The notes beneath the pieces are model-generated. The model was not told the origin of the DNA. It saw nothing but the letters and a program-made list of their open reading frames with translations, and made no database searches. Positions 9,206-21,135 of a DNA stretch of 38,063 nt are shown here, piece by piece; position 1 is the stretch's first letter; each line of letters starts with the position of its first letter. This DNA comes from Abyssibacter sp. Its GTDB lineage: Bacteria > Pseudomonadota > Gammaproteobacteria > Nevskiales > OUC007. The position numbers and the translations under genes are program-made. Location of the stretch: NCBI GenBank assembly GCA_023146115.1, contig JAGLCS010000026.1, positions 1-38,063 on the forward strand, read 5' to 3'.

Positions 9206-10472
9206 GGATATGGCGAAGCGCTGCTTCAACAGTCAGGAAGGAGCCGAAGCATACGACACGCCCGGCAGCGCCGGCCGCCATGCGCGCGGCGTCCAGGGCC
9301 TCTGGAACACCGGCGTAGCAGGCTCCGTGCTGCCCTGATCGTGCTCGAAGCTGCTCAGCCCGGAGCCCTCGCGGCCCCGTCGAATCCGCGAAATACCAGT
9401 GGACCGGCCCGACCGGCTCCACCCGCTGCAGAAACGCCTCGACGGTCGCGCTGACATCCTTGTCTGCCAGCATGGACAACACACCATGCAGCGCGCCAGC
9501 TCCGATGCGCTGCACGAGCGACCGCGCAAGCATTTCGGCCGCCTGCGGATTGTGAGCGGTATCCACAATGACCGCCGGCGCGCTGCCAATCGTCTGAAAC
9601 CGTCCGACGATGCGGGCATGGGACAGGCCTTGTCGCAGCGCCTCTTCCTGTACTCCGGCACCGATCAGACCGAGCGCGGCAATCGCCACGGCGGCATTCT
9701 GTTGGGCGCAGACACCTCCGATGCCGGGAACTGGAAGATCAGCCCACCTGCGATTGTTCGCTTGCAGATGCCAGGTGCCATGACCATCACCGGTCCATCG
9801 AAGCGCGTCGGAGCCGGCCCGAACCACTGGTCCGTCGTGCCGGTTGAGGCGGTCGGTCAGCGCCGACGGTGGATCGAGTTCGCCAACCACCACCGGACGC
9901 CCAGGTCGAAGAATGCCCGCCTTCTCCAGGGCAATCGCATCACGACTGTCGCCAAGCCAATCCTGGTGATCCAGCCCTATGGATGTGATCACGGCAACAT
10001 CGGCGTCGATCACATTGACCACATCCAGACGTCCGCCCAGACCGATCTCCAGAATCCAGAGGTCCAGATCCAGCTGGCTGATATGCCACAGCGCCGCCAG
10101 GGTGATGAACTCGAAATAGGTCAGCGGCACCGCTCCACGGGCGGCCTCCACGGCATCCAGGCCGGCGACGATGTCGGTATCGCTCGCCTCCACACCATTG
10201 ATGCGCAGTCGCTCGTTGAAACGCAGGATATGCGGCGAGGTATAGCAGGCGACCCGCAACCCGGCCGCCAGCGCCACCGCTTCGGCCAACGCGACCGTGC
10301 TGCCCTTGCCGTTGGTGCCGGCGACGGTGAGCACGCGGGCCGGCGGCGACAGAATGCCCAGCGACTGGGCGACGAGCCGGACCCGTTCCAGCCCCAACTC
10401 GATGCGGGTCGGGTCCAGCGCGTTAAGGCGCTCCAGCCAAGCGGTTAGCGCCGGATCAGGCGCCGGGCTCAT
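9198..10472 (-). CDS. folC: Bifunctional folylpolyglutamate synthase/dihydrofolate synthase
   Basis: VLTVAGTNGKGSTVA, YTSPHILRFNERLRING, LDLWILEIGLGGRLDVVNVIDADVAVITSIGLDHQDWLG. Confidence 0.95.
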   Translation of the reverse strand: MSPAPDPALTAWLERLNALDPTRIELGLERVRLVAQSLGILSPPARVLTVAGTNGKGSTVALAEAVALAAGLRVACYTSPHILRFNERLRINGVEASDTDIVAGLDAVEAARGAVPLTYFEFITLAALWHISQLDLDLWILEIGLGGRLDVVNVIDADVAVITSIGLDHQDWLGDSRDAIALEKAGILRPGRPVVVGELDPPSALTDRLNRHDGPVVRAGSDALRWTGDGHGTWHLQANNRRWADLPVPGIGGVCAQQNAAVAIAALGLIGAGVQEEALRQGLSHARIVGRFQTIGSAPAVIVDTAHNPQAAEMLARSLVQRIGAGALHGVLSMLADKDVSATVEAFLQRVEPVGPVHWYFADSTGPRGLRAEQLRARSGQHGACYAGVPEALDAARMAAGAAGRVVCFGSFLTVEAALRHIHD

Positions 10473-10477
10473 TCCGC

Positions 10478-11335
10478 TCAGGCGGCCGGCCGCTGCATCA
10501 GGATCGACAGCAGACGATGCAGACGCTCACGCATTTCACGGCGGTCGATGATCATGTCGATATGGCCATGCTCCAACAGGAACTCGGCGCGTTGGAAACC
10601 CTCGGGCAGCGTTTGTCGCACTGTTTGTTCGATCACCCGGGGTCCGGCGAAACCGATCAGGGCGCCGGGTTCCGCGGCATTGATATCGCCCAGCATGGCC
10701 AGACTCGCGGACACGCCACCGGTGGTGGGATGGGTCATGATCGAGATATAGGGCAAGCCACGCTCGGCCAGCCGGGCCAGCGCAGCACTGGTCTTGGCCA
10801 TTTGCAGCAGCGAGAACAAGGCCTCTTGCATGCGCGCACCGCCGCTGGCGGTGAAACAGACCAAGGCACGGTCCTCGGCCAGGCAGGCATCGACGGCCCG
10901 GACGAATTTCTCGCCGACCACGCTGCCCATGGAGCCGGCCATGAAATTGAAATCAAATGCGGCGACGACGACAGGAACCCCGTTCAGCGTGCCCTTGATG
11001 ACGACCAGGGCGTCCTTTTCAGCCGAACTCTTTTGCGCCGCGACCAGACGGTCGCGATAGCGCTTGGTGTCCTTGAACTTGAGCGGATCAGTCGCTTCCA
11101 GACCGCTCGCCAACTCCTCACGGCCATCGGGGTCCAGTAGCAGATCGATTCGTCGGCGTGCGGCGATAGGCCGGTGCGCGTCACATTTCGGACAGACGTC
11201 CAGGCTGCGTTCCAGTTCGGCACGATAAAGCGCCGCCTGACACTTGTCGCATTTGACCCACAAGCCTTCCGGTACATTGCGTTTGCGATCCCGGCCGGTG
11301 GCCTGGGACGGCATCAGTTTCTCCAACCAGCTCAT
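10478..11335 (-). CDS. accD: Acetyl-CoA carboxylase carboxyltransferase subunit beta
   Basis: Zinc ribbon [61 protein letters not shown]. Confidence 0.96.
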   Translation of the reverse strand: MSWLEKLMPSQATGRDRKRNVPEGLWVKCDKCQAALYRAELERSLDVCPKCDAHRPIAARRRIDLLLDPDGREELASGLEATDPLKFKDTKRYRDRLVAAQKSSAEKDALVVIKGTLNGVPVVVAAFDFNFMAGSMGSVVGEKFVRAVDACLAEDRALVCFTASGGARMQEALFSLLQMAKTSAALARLAERGLPYISIMTHPTTGGVSASLAMLGDINAAEPGALIGFAGPRVIEQTVRQTLPEGFQRAEFLLEHGHIDMIIDRREMRERLHRLLSILMQRPAA

Positions 11336-12152
11336 GCTGCGTTCCCTGAGGTCTGCGCGCCAGCATCCATTGCCGCGCGTATCGGTGCAAGAAAGTTTCG
11401 TGCCACGTCGACAGCGGGACGTTCACCGCGGTCGACCAGCGCCTGGATCAGTGCCGAGCCGATCACGACGCCATCAGCCGTGTCGGCGACGATGGCCGCG
11501 GTATCTGCATCGCGTATCCCGAATCCAACGAGAATCGGCAAGCTGATATGCGCCTTGAGCTGGCGCACGCGCTTGGCCACCTCGTCCGTATCCAGGCGGT
11601 TCGACCCGGTCACGCCCTTGAGCGACACGTAGTAGAGATAGCCAGCAGCCTCCTGCGCAATCGCACGCATCCGTGGCTCCTGCGTGTTCGGCGCCGCGAG
11701 GAAGATCGGGGCCAGACCGGCCTCTCGCAGGTCAGGCGTGACGTCGGGCGCTTCTTCCGGCGTGAGATCGACGATGAGCACCCCGTCGACACCAGCCGCC
11801 GCGGCCGCCTTGGCAAAACGCGAGTAACCCATGGATTCGATCGGATTCAGATAGCCCATCAGCACGATGGGCGTCTGCGTATCGCGTTCCCGGAAGCGGC
11901 CGACAATCTGCAACACATCGATCAGGCGCAGCCCCTTCGCCAAAGCCCGTTCGCAGGCCAGGGCGACGGTGGGACCGTCGGCCATCGGATCGGAAAACGG
12001 AACGCCCAGTTCAAGTACATCCGCGCCCGCCTCGACCAATGCATGCAGTAGCGCCACCGTGTCGTCACCTGCCGGATCACCCGCGGTGACATAAGGCACC
12101 AAAGCCTTGCGGCGGTCGCGTTTCAACTGGTCGAAGGTCGCATCGAGCCGGT

Positions 12153-12156
<4 letters not shown>
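11332..12156 (-). CDS. trpA: Tryptophan synthase alpha chain
   Basis: [48 protein letters not shown]. Confidence 0.96.
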
Positions 12157-13341
<1,185 letters not shown>

Positions 13342-13364
<23 letters not shown>

Positions 13365-13971
13365 GTTGTACTGCTCTCATGAAAGCTTGCATGCGTTCGG
13401 CTGACTTCAGCCCCGGGCCATCTTCGACCCCGGTGCTGACATCCACCGCCCACGGACGAACGGCACGGATCGCCTGCTCGACATTGTCGGGTTGGAGCCC
13501 ACCAGCCAGCATCAACGGCCGCTGGCGAGCCCAGCCCGCCACGCGATTCCAGTCAAAGGTCTGGCCGGTACCCCCGGCGGCACCAGGCGCATGGCTATCT
13601 GCCAGCACCAGCGCGTCCGGGTGCCCCGCAGGATCGACCGGAGTGGAGCCGCCAAGCCCCAGCGCCTTGATGTAGGGAAGCCCGAATTGACGGCATTCTT
13701 CAGCCGTTTCCGCACCATGAAACTGTAGCATGTCGGGCCGGACCACCTGAACGATCTGCTTGACCTGTTCAGCAGGCTGATCCATCACCAGGACCACGCA
13801 GGAACAGAGTCCGGGAATGCGCTCACGCAGCGTTGCGGCCTGCTGCAAATTCACCTGTCGGGGGCTTGCTGCAGCGAAAACCAGGCCGACGGCATCCGCG
13901 CCGAATTGAACGGCCTGATCAACGTCCTCGGCCCGCGTGAGCCCGCAGATTTTTATTCGAGTGCGTCGCAT
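13342..13971 (-). CDS. trpF: Phosphoribosylanthranilate isomerase
   Basis: [61 protein letters not shown]. Confidence 0.96.
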
Positions 13972-14756
13972 GGTGGTCCGAATAGCGCGGTATCACTGTC
14001 CGTCGAGGGGAAGTCGTAAGGTGGCGGATACAGGGCGGCGACGAAGTAAAGCCCGCCGGCCGGCCCGGTGACACCTGCCGCTTTGCGATCACGGGCAGCG
14101 AGAATGTCACCCATCGCCGCAGCATCACGCTTGCCCTGCCCGATCTCCAGCAGTGTACCTGCGATGTTGCGCACCATATGGTGAACAAAGGCGTTGGCCT
14201 GGATATCGATGAGCACGAAAGCGCCGAGCCGACGGACCTGCAAAGCGTCCACACGTCGCCATGGCGTACTGGATTGGCACTCCGAAGCACGAAACGAGCT
14301 GAAGTCATGCTCCCCGACCAGCACCTGTCCGGCGGCGTGCATGCGGTCTGCGTCCAGGGCATAGCTCCACCACGCAGCCCGGTCAGCCCAGATCGCCGAA
14401 CGCGATCGGGAATTATGAATCACGTAACGATAGCGGCGGCCGACGGCCGTGTAACGGGCGTGAAAGGCGTCGTCCACCGGACGCACCCAGCGAATGCTGA
14501 TATCCGCCGGCAGGCTAGTGTTGGCACCGAGCATCCAGCTATGCGTGGGGCGTGCGACAGGCGAATCGAAGTGCACGACCTGACCCAGGCCATGCACGCC
14601 AGCGTCGGTGCGGCCCGCGCAGATCACTCCAATCCGAGTATTCGCCACCGCGGACAGCGCGGCCTCAACATCGGCCTGCACCCCAGGCGAATGCTTCTGA
14701 GCCTGCCAGCCGGCATAGCGGGTTCCGAGATACTCCACTCCGGCCGCGAACCGCAT
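13953..14756 (-). CDS. truA: tRNA pseudouridine(38-40) synthase
   Basis: GVEYLGTRYAGWQAQ, ICAGRTDAGVHGLGQVVHFDSP, FVHHMVRNIAGTLLEIG. Start at ATG 14756 (MRFAAGVEY) rather than the longer ORF. Confidence 0.95.
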   Translation of the reverse strand: MRFAAGVEYLGTRYAGWQAQKHSPGVQADVEAALSAVANTRIGVICAGRTDAGVHGLGQVVHFDSPVARPTHSWMLGANTSLPADISIRWVRPVDDAFHARYTAVGRRYRYVIHNSRSRSAIWADRAAWWSYALDADRMHAAGQVLVGEHDFSSFRASECQSSTPWRRVDALQVRRLGAFVLIDIQANAFVHHMVRNIAGTLLEIGQGKRDAAAMGDILAARDRKAAGVTGPAGGLYFVAALYPPPYDFPSTDSDTALFGPPCDALE

Positions 14757-15439
14757 CACAGCGCAAGCCCCGCGATCACGCCGCCTGCGAGCGCCACCGG
14801 CATCAGCCATTCCTGTAGCTGGGGGGTCGGCAACTCAATGGCCTGCGACGCAGTGTTTGCGGACGGTGCCTGTTCGATACCACGAATCAGCTCTGCCGCC
14901 GTGTCGACCCAGCCTTGCCTTGCGGCACCCCGCAACGCGTTGACCTGTTCCTGCAGCTCGCCCACCCGATGCAGCGTCATCGCCAGCCGGACCGCGAACC
15001 GCCGGGTGTGCAAACCCAGGCGTTCCAGCGGCGTGGTCAGCCAGACCATACCGCCCGCAAGCGCATCGGTGGGCACGGGCCGAACCAGCCAGTGCACCGC
15101 CATCAGCAGGGTTGCCAGGACCAGCGCCCTGTGACCACCTTCCAGGGCACCTTGCCAGGTCGGCCGCGCAGCCCAATCCAGCAGCGGTGTACCTGGCGTG
15201 AAGCCGAGATAGAGCACGGCCAATGCGAGAAACAACCATTTCAACTGCCAGAGTGCCCGCAGCCATTCCTTGATGGCGGTGCGTCCGCATTCCAGCAGAA
15301 ACAGGAGAGCAACCACCCCGAAGAAGACGCCCAGCGCGGCGAGATCGACCAGCATCAGGCCAACCGCCAGGACCAGCAGCGTGATCAACCGGACGGGGGC
15401 CGACGGCTTTCGCCAGCTTGCAGAAGGATATCGAGTCAA
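14756..15439 (-). CDS. CbiQ/EcfT-like ECF transporter T-component-like membrane protein (orphan)
   Basis: Multiple TM helices; GGHRALVLATLLMAVHWLVRPVPTDALAGGMVWLTTPLERLGLHTRRFAVRLAMTLHRVGELQEQVNALRGAAR resembles the CbiQ core (PL.RLGL ... RG coupling-helix region). Confidence 0.6.
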   Translation of the reverse strand: MTRYPSASWRKPSAPVRLITLLVLAVGLMLVDLAALGVFFGVVALLFLLECGRTAIKEWLRALWQLKWLFLALAVLYLGFTPGTPLLDWAARPTWQGALEGGHRALVLATLLMAVHWLVRPVPTDALAGGMVWLTTPLERLGLHTRRFAVRLAMTLHRVGELQEQVNALRGAARQGWVDTAAELIRGIEQAPSANTASQAIELPTPQLQEWLMPVALAGGVIAGLAL

Positions 15440-15496
15440 ACCAACAAGGTCCGTCGCCGCGACGAGCCATCACGCCGCATCAGACTCCGAACTCCC

Positions 15497-18400
15497 TTAG
15501 CTGCCGCCACTCAAGCGATTCTTCAGCGTCGCCGCTTCCGCCTTCTGCTCGTCGTTTCCGCCAGCCAGCACGTCGTCGATCAGGCTGTTCGCCATTTCGG
15601 CATCGCCCATGTCGACATAGGCTCTGGCCAGATCCAGCTTGCCACCAAGATCGGCATCGGCGGCCGTGTCGGAGTCGACATCCGCCGCATCGTCGTCGTC
15701 GAACATCGCGTCGAGATCAAAGTCCGTCGCATCGGTTGACACCGGAAGCGCCGGTTCCGCAGGACCGTCCGACTCGAAATCGAACTGATCGAGATCAATC
15801 TCGGAATCGTCGGCACTCAGCAGGTCACTTTCGCCGGACGACGCAGCATCCGCTACAGCCTCATCCCCCAGGTCGAAATCGCCCAGGTCAAAATCGAACG
15901 CCGGCTCATCCCCTGCCGGTTTATCGTCCGGTATCGCATCGACGTTCGCTGACGATGTCAGCGGGGGTTCGGGCTGTGGTTCGGGTGATTGAAGGCTTGG
16001 TGACTCCTCGGCGTCCACAACGAAATCATCCAGGTCGCCGAGAAAGGCTTCCGCCTCATCCGCGTCGATGGTTTCGCTTGACTCGTCCGAAGCCTCTTCG
16101 GACTCGACGTCGACGGAATCATCGATTCCAACCGCGGCGACTGGCGCCTCGCTCAGGGCCGGTTCATCAGGAAACTCCGGCACGATGTCCTGCGGTGGCG
16201 GTGCTGCTGCGACCTCATCGGCAACGCCGTCGTCAGCGCCATGGTCATCCGTCGACGGCTCAGCCTCGGCGCTGCCAACCTCGAAGTCCTCCAGGCCTGC
16301 CAACACGTCTTCGGCATCGTCTTCGCCCGCCTGGGTGCCGGTGTAGAGCGGCGCGTCAGACGTCATCGTGTCGATGTCGAAGGCGAGTCGATCCTGAATG
16401 TCGGCTGCCACCGCGGATTCGGGGTCAACCTCGTCCGCTACGCTGGCCGGCTCCGGCTCGGGCTCGGACGACGGCACGTCAGCGTCGAAGTCTTCGAGCT
16501 CGAACTCCAGCGAATGTCCGTCGTCTTCGACGCCCGCGTCGGCCTTCGTGGATTCGTTACTGTCGACCGTCGGCGGCTCGATCTCGAATGCCAGCGATGC
16601 CTCGTCCTCGGCGGTTTCATCGGCCCCAAAGTCATCGAGATCGAAGTCAGTCGCTGGCGCTGCTGTGTCGGGTTCGGCGTCAAAGTCCAGATCAAGACCA
16701 GCGTCATCGAACCCGGCCACTTCGTCCTGCTGGAAGATGGCCTCATCGGGGGCGAGCTGCTGCCCCATGATGATGACGCGCTGCCACTCGGCGGATGACA
16801 GCTCATCCTGGATTTGTTCGGCGAGTTCGATGAACTCGGCACGCTGGCTGGCCGCGAAATAGACCTCCGCCAGCTTGGCCTTCACATCGGCGCGACCCGG
16901 TTCAGCCTGCATCGCCTGCTGCAATAACAGGGCGGCCTCGTCATATAGCCCGTATGCCAGATGGAAATCCGCCTCCGCCACCGGATCGTCGCCGCTGACG
17001 TCGATCATGATGGTTTCGGAGTGGAACTGCTGCGTCGACTCCGAAGCCGGCGTCGCTTCGCGCGAAGGCTCATCGCCCGGCGCGGTCAGATTGCCCGCAT
17101 CGAAGATCGCGGTCGCATCCAGATCGCCAGCGGTTTCGCCAGTCTCCTGCGGCGCCGTTGGCTCAGCGTCGCCGGCATCGTAGACCGCCGTCGCCACCAT
17201 GAGATCATCGGCAACCGGTGCTGCGGCGGCAGGCGCCGCTTTCTCCGGCTTACTCCGCTGTTCGGCGGCGTCGGTTTCCGTCTGCGAGACATCGACCGGC
17301 GCGGGCTGCGGCGCGGTTGGCCAGATGGAGGCCGGTTCTTCAGCCGCCTGACGGCGTTTCCAGAACCAGTAGCCAGCCCCGCCGGCCACCAGAACCAACA
17401 ACAGCAGCAACCAAGGGAACCCACCCTCGTCGTCGACCGGTTGCGCCGGCGCCGATGGCTGCTGAACCGGGCGTGTGGCGGGCGGTTCGTCCGGTTCCGC
17501 AGCCAGATCTTTCGCGCCGGCATCACCTTCAGTCGCTGGCGGAGCGGCGGCCAGCTCGGTCTCGACATCCGTGTCGTCGCGCGTTGACGGCTGGGGCTCC
17601 TGCGAGCGCCCTGCCTGCTGCGCACGCAAGCGCTCCAGCGCGCTCATCGGTTGTTCAGCCGGCGGCGAAGACCCCGCACTCGGCTCGCGACTGGCCGGCG
17701 GCGTGCTTTGCTCTGATGACGTTTGCGGTGACCGCGCCGGCTCGGCACGCGCCACGTCGGAATCAGCGACCTGCTCGTCGGCTCCCCCCGCGGCGGCCGT
17801 CTGGCTATCGGCAACAACCGGTTCAGGCGTTTCGGGCTCGCGTTGCGTCGGCGTGGCGTCTTCCGTGATCGCGCTGCCGGTTTCGGGCACCGGCGGCTCA
17901 GCAACGGCAGGTTGTTGGATCGGTTGGTCTTGTGTGGGCGTCGGCTCGGGGCGGCGAGGCGCTGCCGGCCGTTCGGCGCGAGGTGACGCCACCGGCGCCA
18001 CTGGAGGCACGTACGCCCTGCGCTGGCGCGCGACCTCCTGCTTGGCCGTCTCAGGGTCGACGCTGGCAACGTCCGCCGCTGATGGCACGGCGAGCGTCGC
18101 GCCAGCCTTGAGGGTGTTCAGATTGCCGTCGAACGCCTCCGGATTGGCATAGAAGATCGCCAGCTGCATCTGATCCATCGACAGCGACGGGTCTGGGCGC
18201 AGGCGATACGCGATGCTCCAAAGCGTTTCGGATTTCTTGACTGGCCCGTATCGCCCGGTGGTGGTGCCACGCGCGGCGCCGACCGTCGGCGCGGAGGCCG
18301 CGGCTGCGGGTCGCGTCCGGGGTTGAGGCTTGGGCTGGACCGACGTTTCGGGCGATGCCGCGTCGACCCAACCAACGCCTTCGTTGAACGCCGGATCGGT

Positions 18401-18925
18401 GATGGGTTGTGCGGTGTCCGCAGGTGCTGGCGCCACAGGCCGGGCTGGAGCCGCGCTCTGCGGCTCTCCCACGCTCGGCTCAACCGCGGCCGGCGCATCG
18501 GATTGCGACTGCTCTGCCTGCGCGACCTGCTGGAAAGCCACGGCCGGCGGGTCAAGCAGGATGGTGTAGTTGCGCAACAGCCGCCCACTACCCCAGCTGA
18601 ATTCCAGAAGCAGGTCCAGAAACGGCTCGCGGGCGGCGGTCCGCCCGCGGACGCGCACGAACGGCGATGCGCCCGGCACCACTTCAAACTGCAAGCCGGC
18701 GACATAACCGGTTAGTTCAAGACCGGCTGTTTCAAACGCAGCTGCCGACGCCGGGCTGACTACAAGCGTGCTGAGCTCGGATGACGATGCGGCCACGAGC
18801 GGCACCTGGGCATCCAGGGGCTCGTTGAGCATGGAACGCACTTCGATTTCGCCCAGCGCAAGCGCGTCGGCACGAAAGACGAGACTGATACTCGCGACCG
18901 CGAGAAAAACGGCGAATAAACGCAT
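15497..18925 (-). CDS. fimV: FimV/HubP-family polar/type IV pilus motility protein
   Basis: MRLFAVFLAVASISLVFRADALALGEIEVRSMLNEPLDAQVPL; LysM-like KSETLWSIAYRLRPDPSLSMDQMQLAIFYANPEAFDGNLNTLKAGATLAVPS; TM FPWLLLLLVLVAGGAGYWFWKRR; C-terminal KLDLARAYVDMGDAEMANSLIDDVLAGGNDEQKAEA. Confidence 0.93.
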   Translation of the reverse strand: MRLFAVFLAVASISLVFRADALALGEIEVRSMLNEPLDAQVPLVAASSSELSTLVVSPASAAAFETAGLELTGYVAGLQFEVVPGASPFVRVRGRTAAREPFLDLLLEFSWGSGRLLRNYTILLDPPAVAFQQVAQAEQSQSDAPAAVEPSVGEPQSAAPARPVAPAPADTAQPITDPAFNEGVGWVDAASPETSVQPKPQPRTRPAAAASAPTVGAARGTTTGRYGPVKKSETLWSIAYRLRPDPSLSMDQMQLAIFYANPEAFDGNLNTLKAGATLAVPSAADVASVDPETAKQEVARQRRAYVPPVAPVASPRAERPAAPRRPEPTPTQDQPIQQPAVAEPPVPETGSAITEDATPTQREPETPEPVVADSQTAAAGGADEQVADSDVARAEPARSPQTSSEQSTPPASREPSAGSSPPAEQPMSALERLRAQQAGRSQEPQPSTRDDTDVETELAAAPPATEGDAGAKDLAAEPDEPPATRPVQQPSAPAQPVDDEGGFPWLLLLLVLVAGGAGYWFWKRRQAAEEPASIWPTAPQPAPVDVSQTETDAAEQRSKPEKAAPAAAAPVADDLMVATAVYDAGDAEPTAPQETGETAGDLDATAIFDAGNLTAPGDEPSREATPASESTQQFHSETIMIDVSGDDPVAEADFHLAYGLYDEAALLLQQAMQAEPGRADVKAKLAEVYFAASQRAEFIELAEQIQDELSSAEWQRVIIMGQQLAPDEAIFQQDEVAGFDDAGLDLDFDAEPDTAAPATDFDLDDFGADETAEDEASLAFEIEPPTVDSNESTKADAGVEDDGHSLEFELEDFDADVPSSEPEPEPASVADEVDPESAVAADIQDRLAFDIDTMTSDAPLYTGTQAGEDDAEDVLAGLEDFEVGSAEAEPSTDDHGADDGVADEVAAAPPPQDIVPEFPDEPALSEAPVAAVGIDDSVDVESEEASDESSETIDADEAEAFLGDLDDFVVDAEESPSLQSPEPQPEPPLTSSANVDAIPDDKPAGDEPAFDFDLGDFDLGDEAVADAASSGESDLLSADDSEIDLDQFDFESDGPAEPALPVSTDATDFDLDAMFDDDDAADVDSDTAADADLGGKLDLARAYVDMGDAEMANSLIDDVLAGGNDEQKAEAATLKNRLSGGS

Positions 18926-19001
18926 GATGCTGTCGACTCTCCCCTGGCGCGATGCCACTGGTCGACCTACCCCCGGTCTGAATTAGGCGCGTTAACTTGC
19001 T

Positions 19002-19030
19002 GTTATACCTTACAAACCTCTGGCGACCAA
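19002..19030 (-). promoter_or_regulatory. Candidate sigma70-type promoter for fimV inside the 3' end of asd
   Basis: Minus strand TTGGTC-N17-TATAAC upstream of the fimV ATG (18925). Confidence 0.45.
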
Positions 19031-20035
19031 GGTTTCTGCGATCTGGATGCTGTTGAGCGCCGCACCCTTGCGGACGTTGTCGGAGACGATCCACAAATTG
19101 AGGCCGTTCGGATGGGAGATATCCTCGCGGATGCGGCCCACATAAACCGCATCGTTGTTAACCCCTTCCGTTACAGCTGTCGGGTAGCCACCATCTTCAT
19201 GGCTGTCGACCACGACCACGCCAGGCGCCCGTTCGAGCAGCTCCCGGGCATCCAGTGCCGACAGCGGCTCCCGCAGTTCCAGATGCACGGCTTCGGAATG
19301 GCCGAAAAACACGGGAATGCGCACCGCCGTGGGGTTCACACGAATGTCCGCGCGCCCCATGATCTTCTGGGTCTCCCACACCATCTTCATTTCTTCCTTG
19401 GTGTAGCCGTTGTCCAGGAAGACATCAATGTGCGGCAAGGCGTTGAACGCGATCTGCTTGGGATACGCCGTCGGCGTCTCGATCTCGAGACCGTTGAGCA
19501 GCCGGGCCGTCTGGCCGGCCAGTTCCTCGACGCCGGGCTTACCGGTACCAGAGACCGCCTGATACGTGGCGACATTGATCCGTTCGATATGCGCCGCGTC
19601 GTCAATCGGCTTGAGGGCCACCACCATCTGAATGGTGGAGCAATTCGGATTGGCAATGATGTTCCGTGCTTCGAAGCCGTCCAGTGCCTGCGGATTCACC
19701 TCCGGCACGACCAGTGGAATGTCGTCGTCGTAGCGAAACTGCGAGGTGTTGTCGATAACCACGCAACCGGCGGCCGCAGCCTTCGGGGCGTATTCGGCAG
19801 AAACCGAAGCACCGGCCGAGAACAGGCCGATCTGCACCTTGGCAAAGTCGAAATCGGCAAGGTTCTGCACTTTCAGCTGACGCGAGCCGAAGGCCACGCG
19901 TGCGCCTGCGGAGCGTTCGCTCGCCAGCGCGTACACCTCGCCAACGGGGAACTTGCGCTCGGCGAGTATGGACAGCATCGCCTCGCCCACCGCACCGGTC
20001 GCACCGACGACAGCCACATCGTATGTCTTGCTCAT
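19010..20035 (-). CDS. asd: Aspartate-semialdehyde dehydrogenase
   Basis: VAVVGATGAVGEAMLSILAERKFP; NIIANPNCSTIQMVVALKPI; TYQAVSGTGKPGVEEL. Confidence 0.96.
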   Translation of the reverse strand: MSKTYDVAVVGATGAVGEAMLSILAERKFPVGEVYALASERSAGARVAFGSRQLKVQNLADFDFAKVQIGLFSAGASVSAEYAPKAAAAGCVVIDNTSQFRYDDDIPLVVPEVNPQALDGFEARNIIANPNCSTIQMVVALKPIDDAAHIERINVATYQAVSGTGKPGVEELAGQTARLLNGLEIETPTAYPKQIAFNALPHIDVFLDNGYTKEEMKMVWETQKIMGRADIRVNPTAVRIPVFFGHSEAVHLELREPLSALDARELLERAPGVVVVDSHEDGGYPTAVTEGVNNDAVYVGRIREDISHPNGLNLWIVSDNVRKGAALNSIQIAETLVARGL

Positions 20036-20061
20036 GATCGTCTTTCCAATTCGTTAAGTGT

Positions 20062-21135
20062 TCAGTCCGCGCGGCTTTCCAGCGCCCGGATCACGGCGTC
20101 ACCCATGGCGACGGTTCCGACGCTGGGGCCGCCGCCGGTTTGCAGATCGGCGGTACGTAGCCCGCCCGCCAGCACCTCTGCCACCGCGGTCTCGACCGCG
20201 TCGGCCATCGCTATTTCGTTGAGGCTATAGCGCAGCAACATGGCCAGCGACAGCATCGTCGCCAGCGGGTTCGCCTTGTCCTGCCCGGCGATATCCGGCG
20301 CCGAGCCATGCACCGGCTCGTACAGACCGCGGCTCTGCTCGTTGAGCGATGCCGATGGCAACATGCCGATGGAACCGGTCAGCATCGCAGCAATGTCCGA
20401 CAGGATGTCGCCAAAGAGGTTACCGGTCACGATGACATCGAACTGCTTCGGCGCCCGCACGAGCTGCATGGCCGCATTGTCGACATACATGTGTGACAGC
20501 TCGACATCCGGATAGTCCTGAGCAACCGCCGTCACCGTGTCACGCCAGAATTCGGAGACTTCCAGGACGTTGGCCTTGTCCACCGAGCACAGCCGCCCAT
20601 CACGCAGTCGAGCGATCTCGAACGCGCGCCGGGCAATGCGCTCGATCTCGTCCCGGCGGTAGACCATGGTATTGAACGCACGATGCTCGGCGCGCTCCCG
20701 CGGCTGGCCGAAGTAAATGCCTCCGGTCAGCTCGCGCACGATCATGATATCCAGCCCGGCCACCAATTCCGGGCGCAGGCTGGAGGCGGATGCCAACTCC
20801 GGCACCAGACTGGCCGGCCGCAGATTGGCGAACAGGTCCAGCGCCGCACGAATGCGCAGCAGCCCACGCTCCGGACGCAGGTCGCGTTCGATGCCGTCCC
20901 ACTTCGGACCGCCGACGGCGCCGAACAGGATGGCATCGCTCGCCTTTGCAAGAGCCTGGGTGCTGGGTGGCAGTGGATCACCGTCCGCCTCATAGGCGGC
21001 GCCGCCGATCAGCGCCGATTCGGTTTCCACGTTCAGGCCATGGGTGCGGACCAGGGTCTGCAACACCCGCTCGGTCTGCCCGACGATCTCCGGACCAATG
21101 CCATCGCCAGGAAGTAACAGCAGCTTGTGCGTCAT
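20062..21135 (-). CDS. leuB: 3-isopropylmalate dehydrogenase
   Basis: [76 protein letters not shown]. Start at ATG 21135 overlapping the leuD end. Confidence 0.97.
   Translation of the reverse strand: MTHKLLLLPGDGIGPEIVGQTERVLQTLVRTHGLNVETESALIGGAAYEADGDPLPPSTQALAKASDAILFGAVGGPKWDGIERDLRPERGLLRIRAALDLFANLRPASLVPELASASSLRPELVAGLDIMIVRELTGGIYFGQPRERAEHRAFNTMVYRRDEIERIARRAFEIARLRDGRLCSVDKANVLEVSEFWRDTVTAVAQDYPDVELSHMYVDNAAMQLVRAPKQFDVIVTGNLFGDILSDIAAMLTGSIGMLPSASLNEQSRGLYEPVHGSAPDIAGQDKANPLATMLSLAMLLRYSLNEIAMADAVETAVAEVLAGGLRTADLQTGGGPSVGTVAMGDAVIRALESRAD

Noticed and set aside
15418-18152. Several long plus-strand ORFs antisense to fimV
   Set aside because: Arg/Pro/Ser-rich products caused by the acidic Asp/Glu/Ala-rich FimV coding sequence read in reverse; no start-site support.
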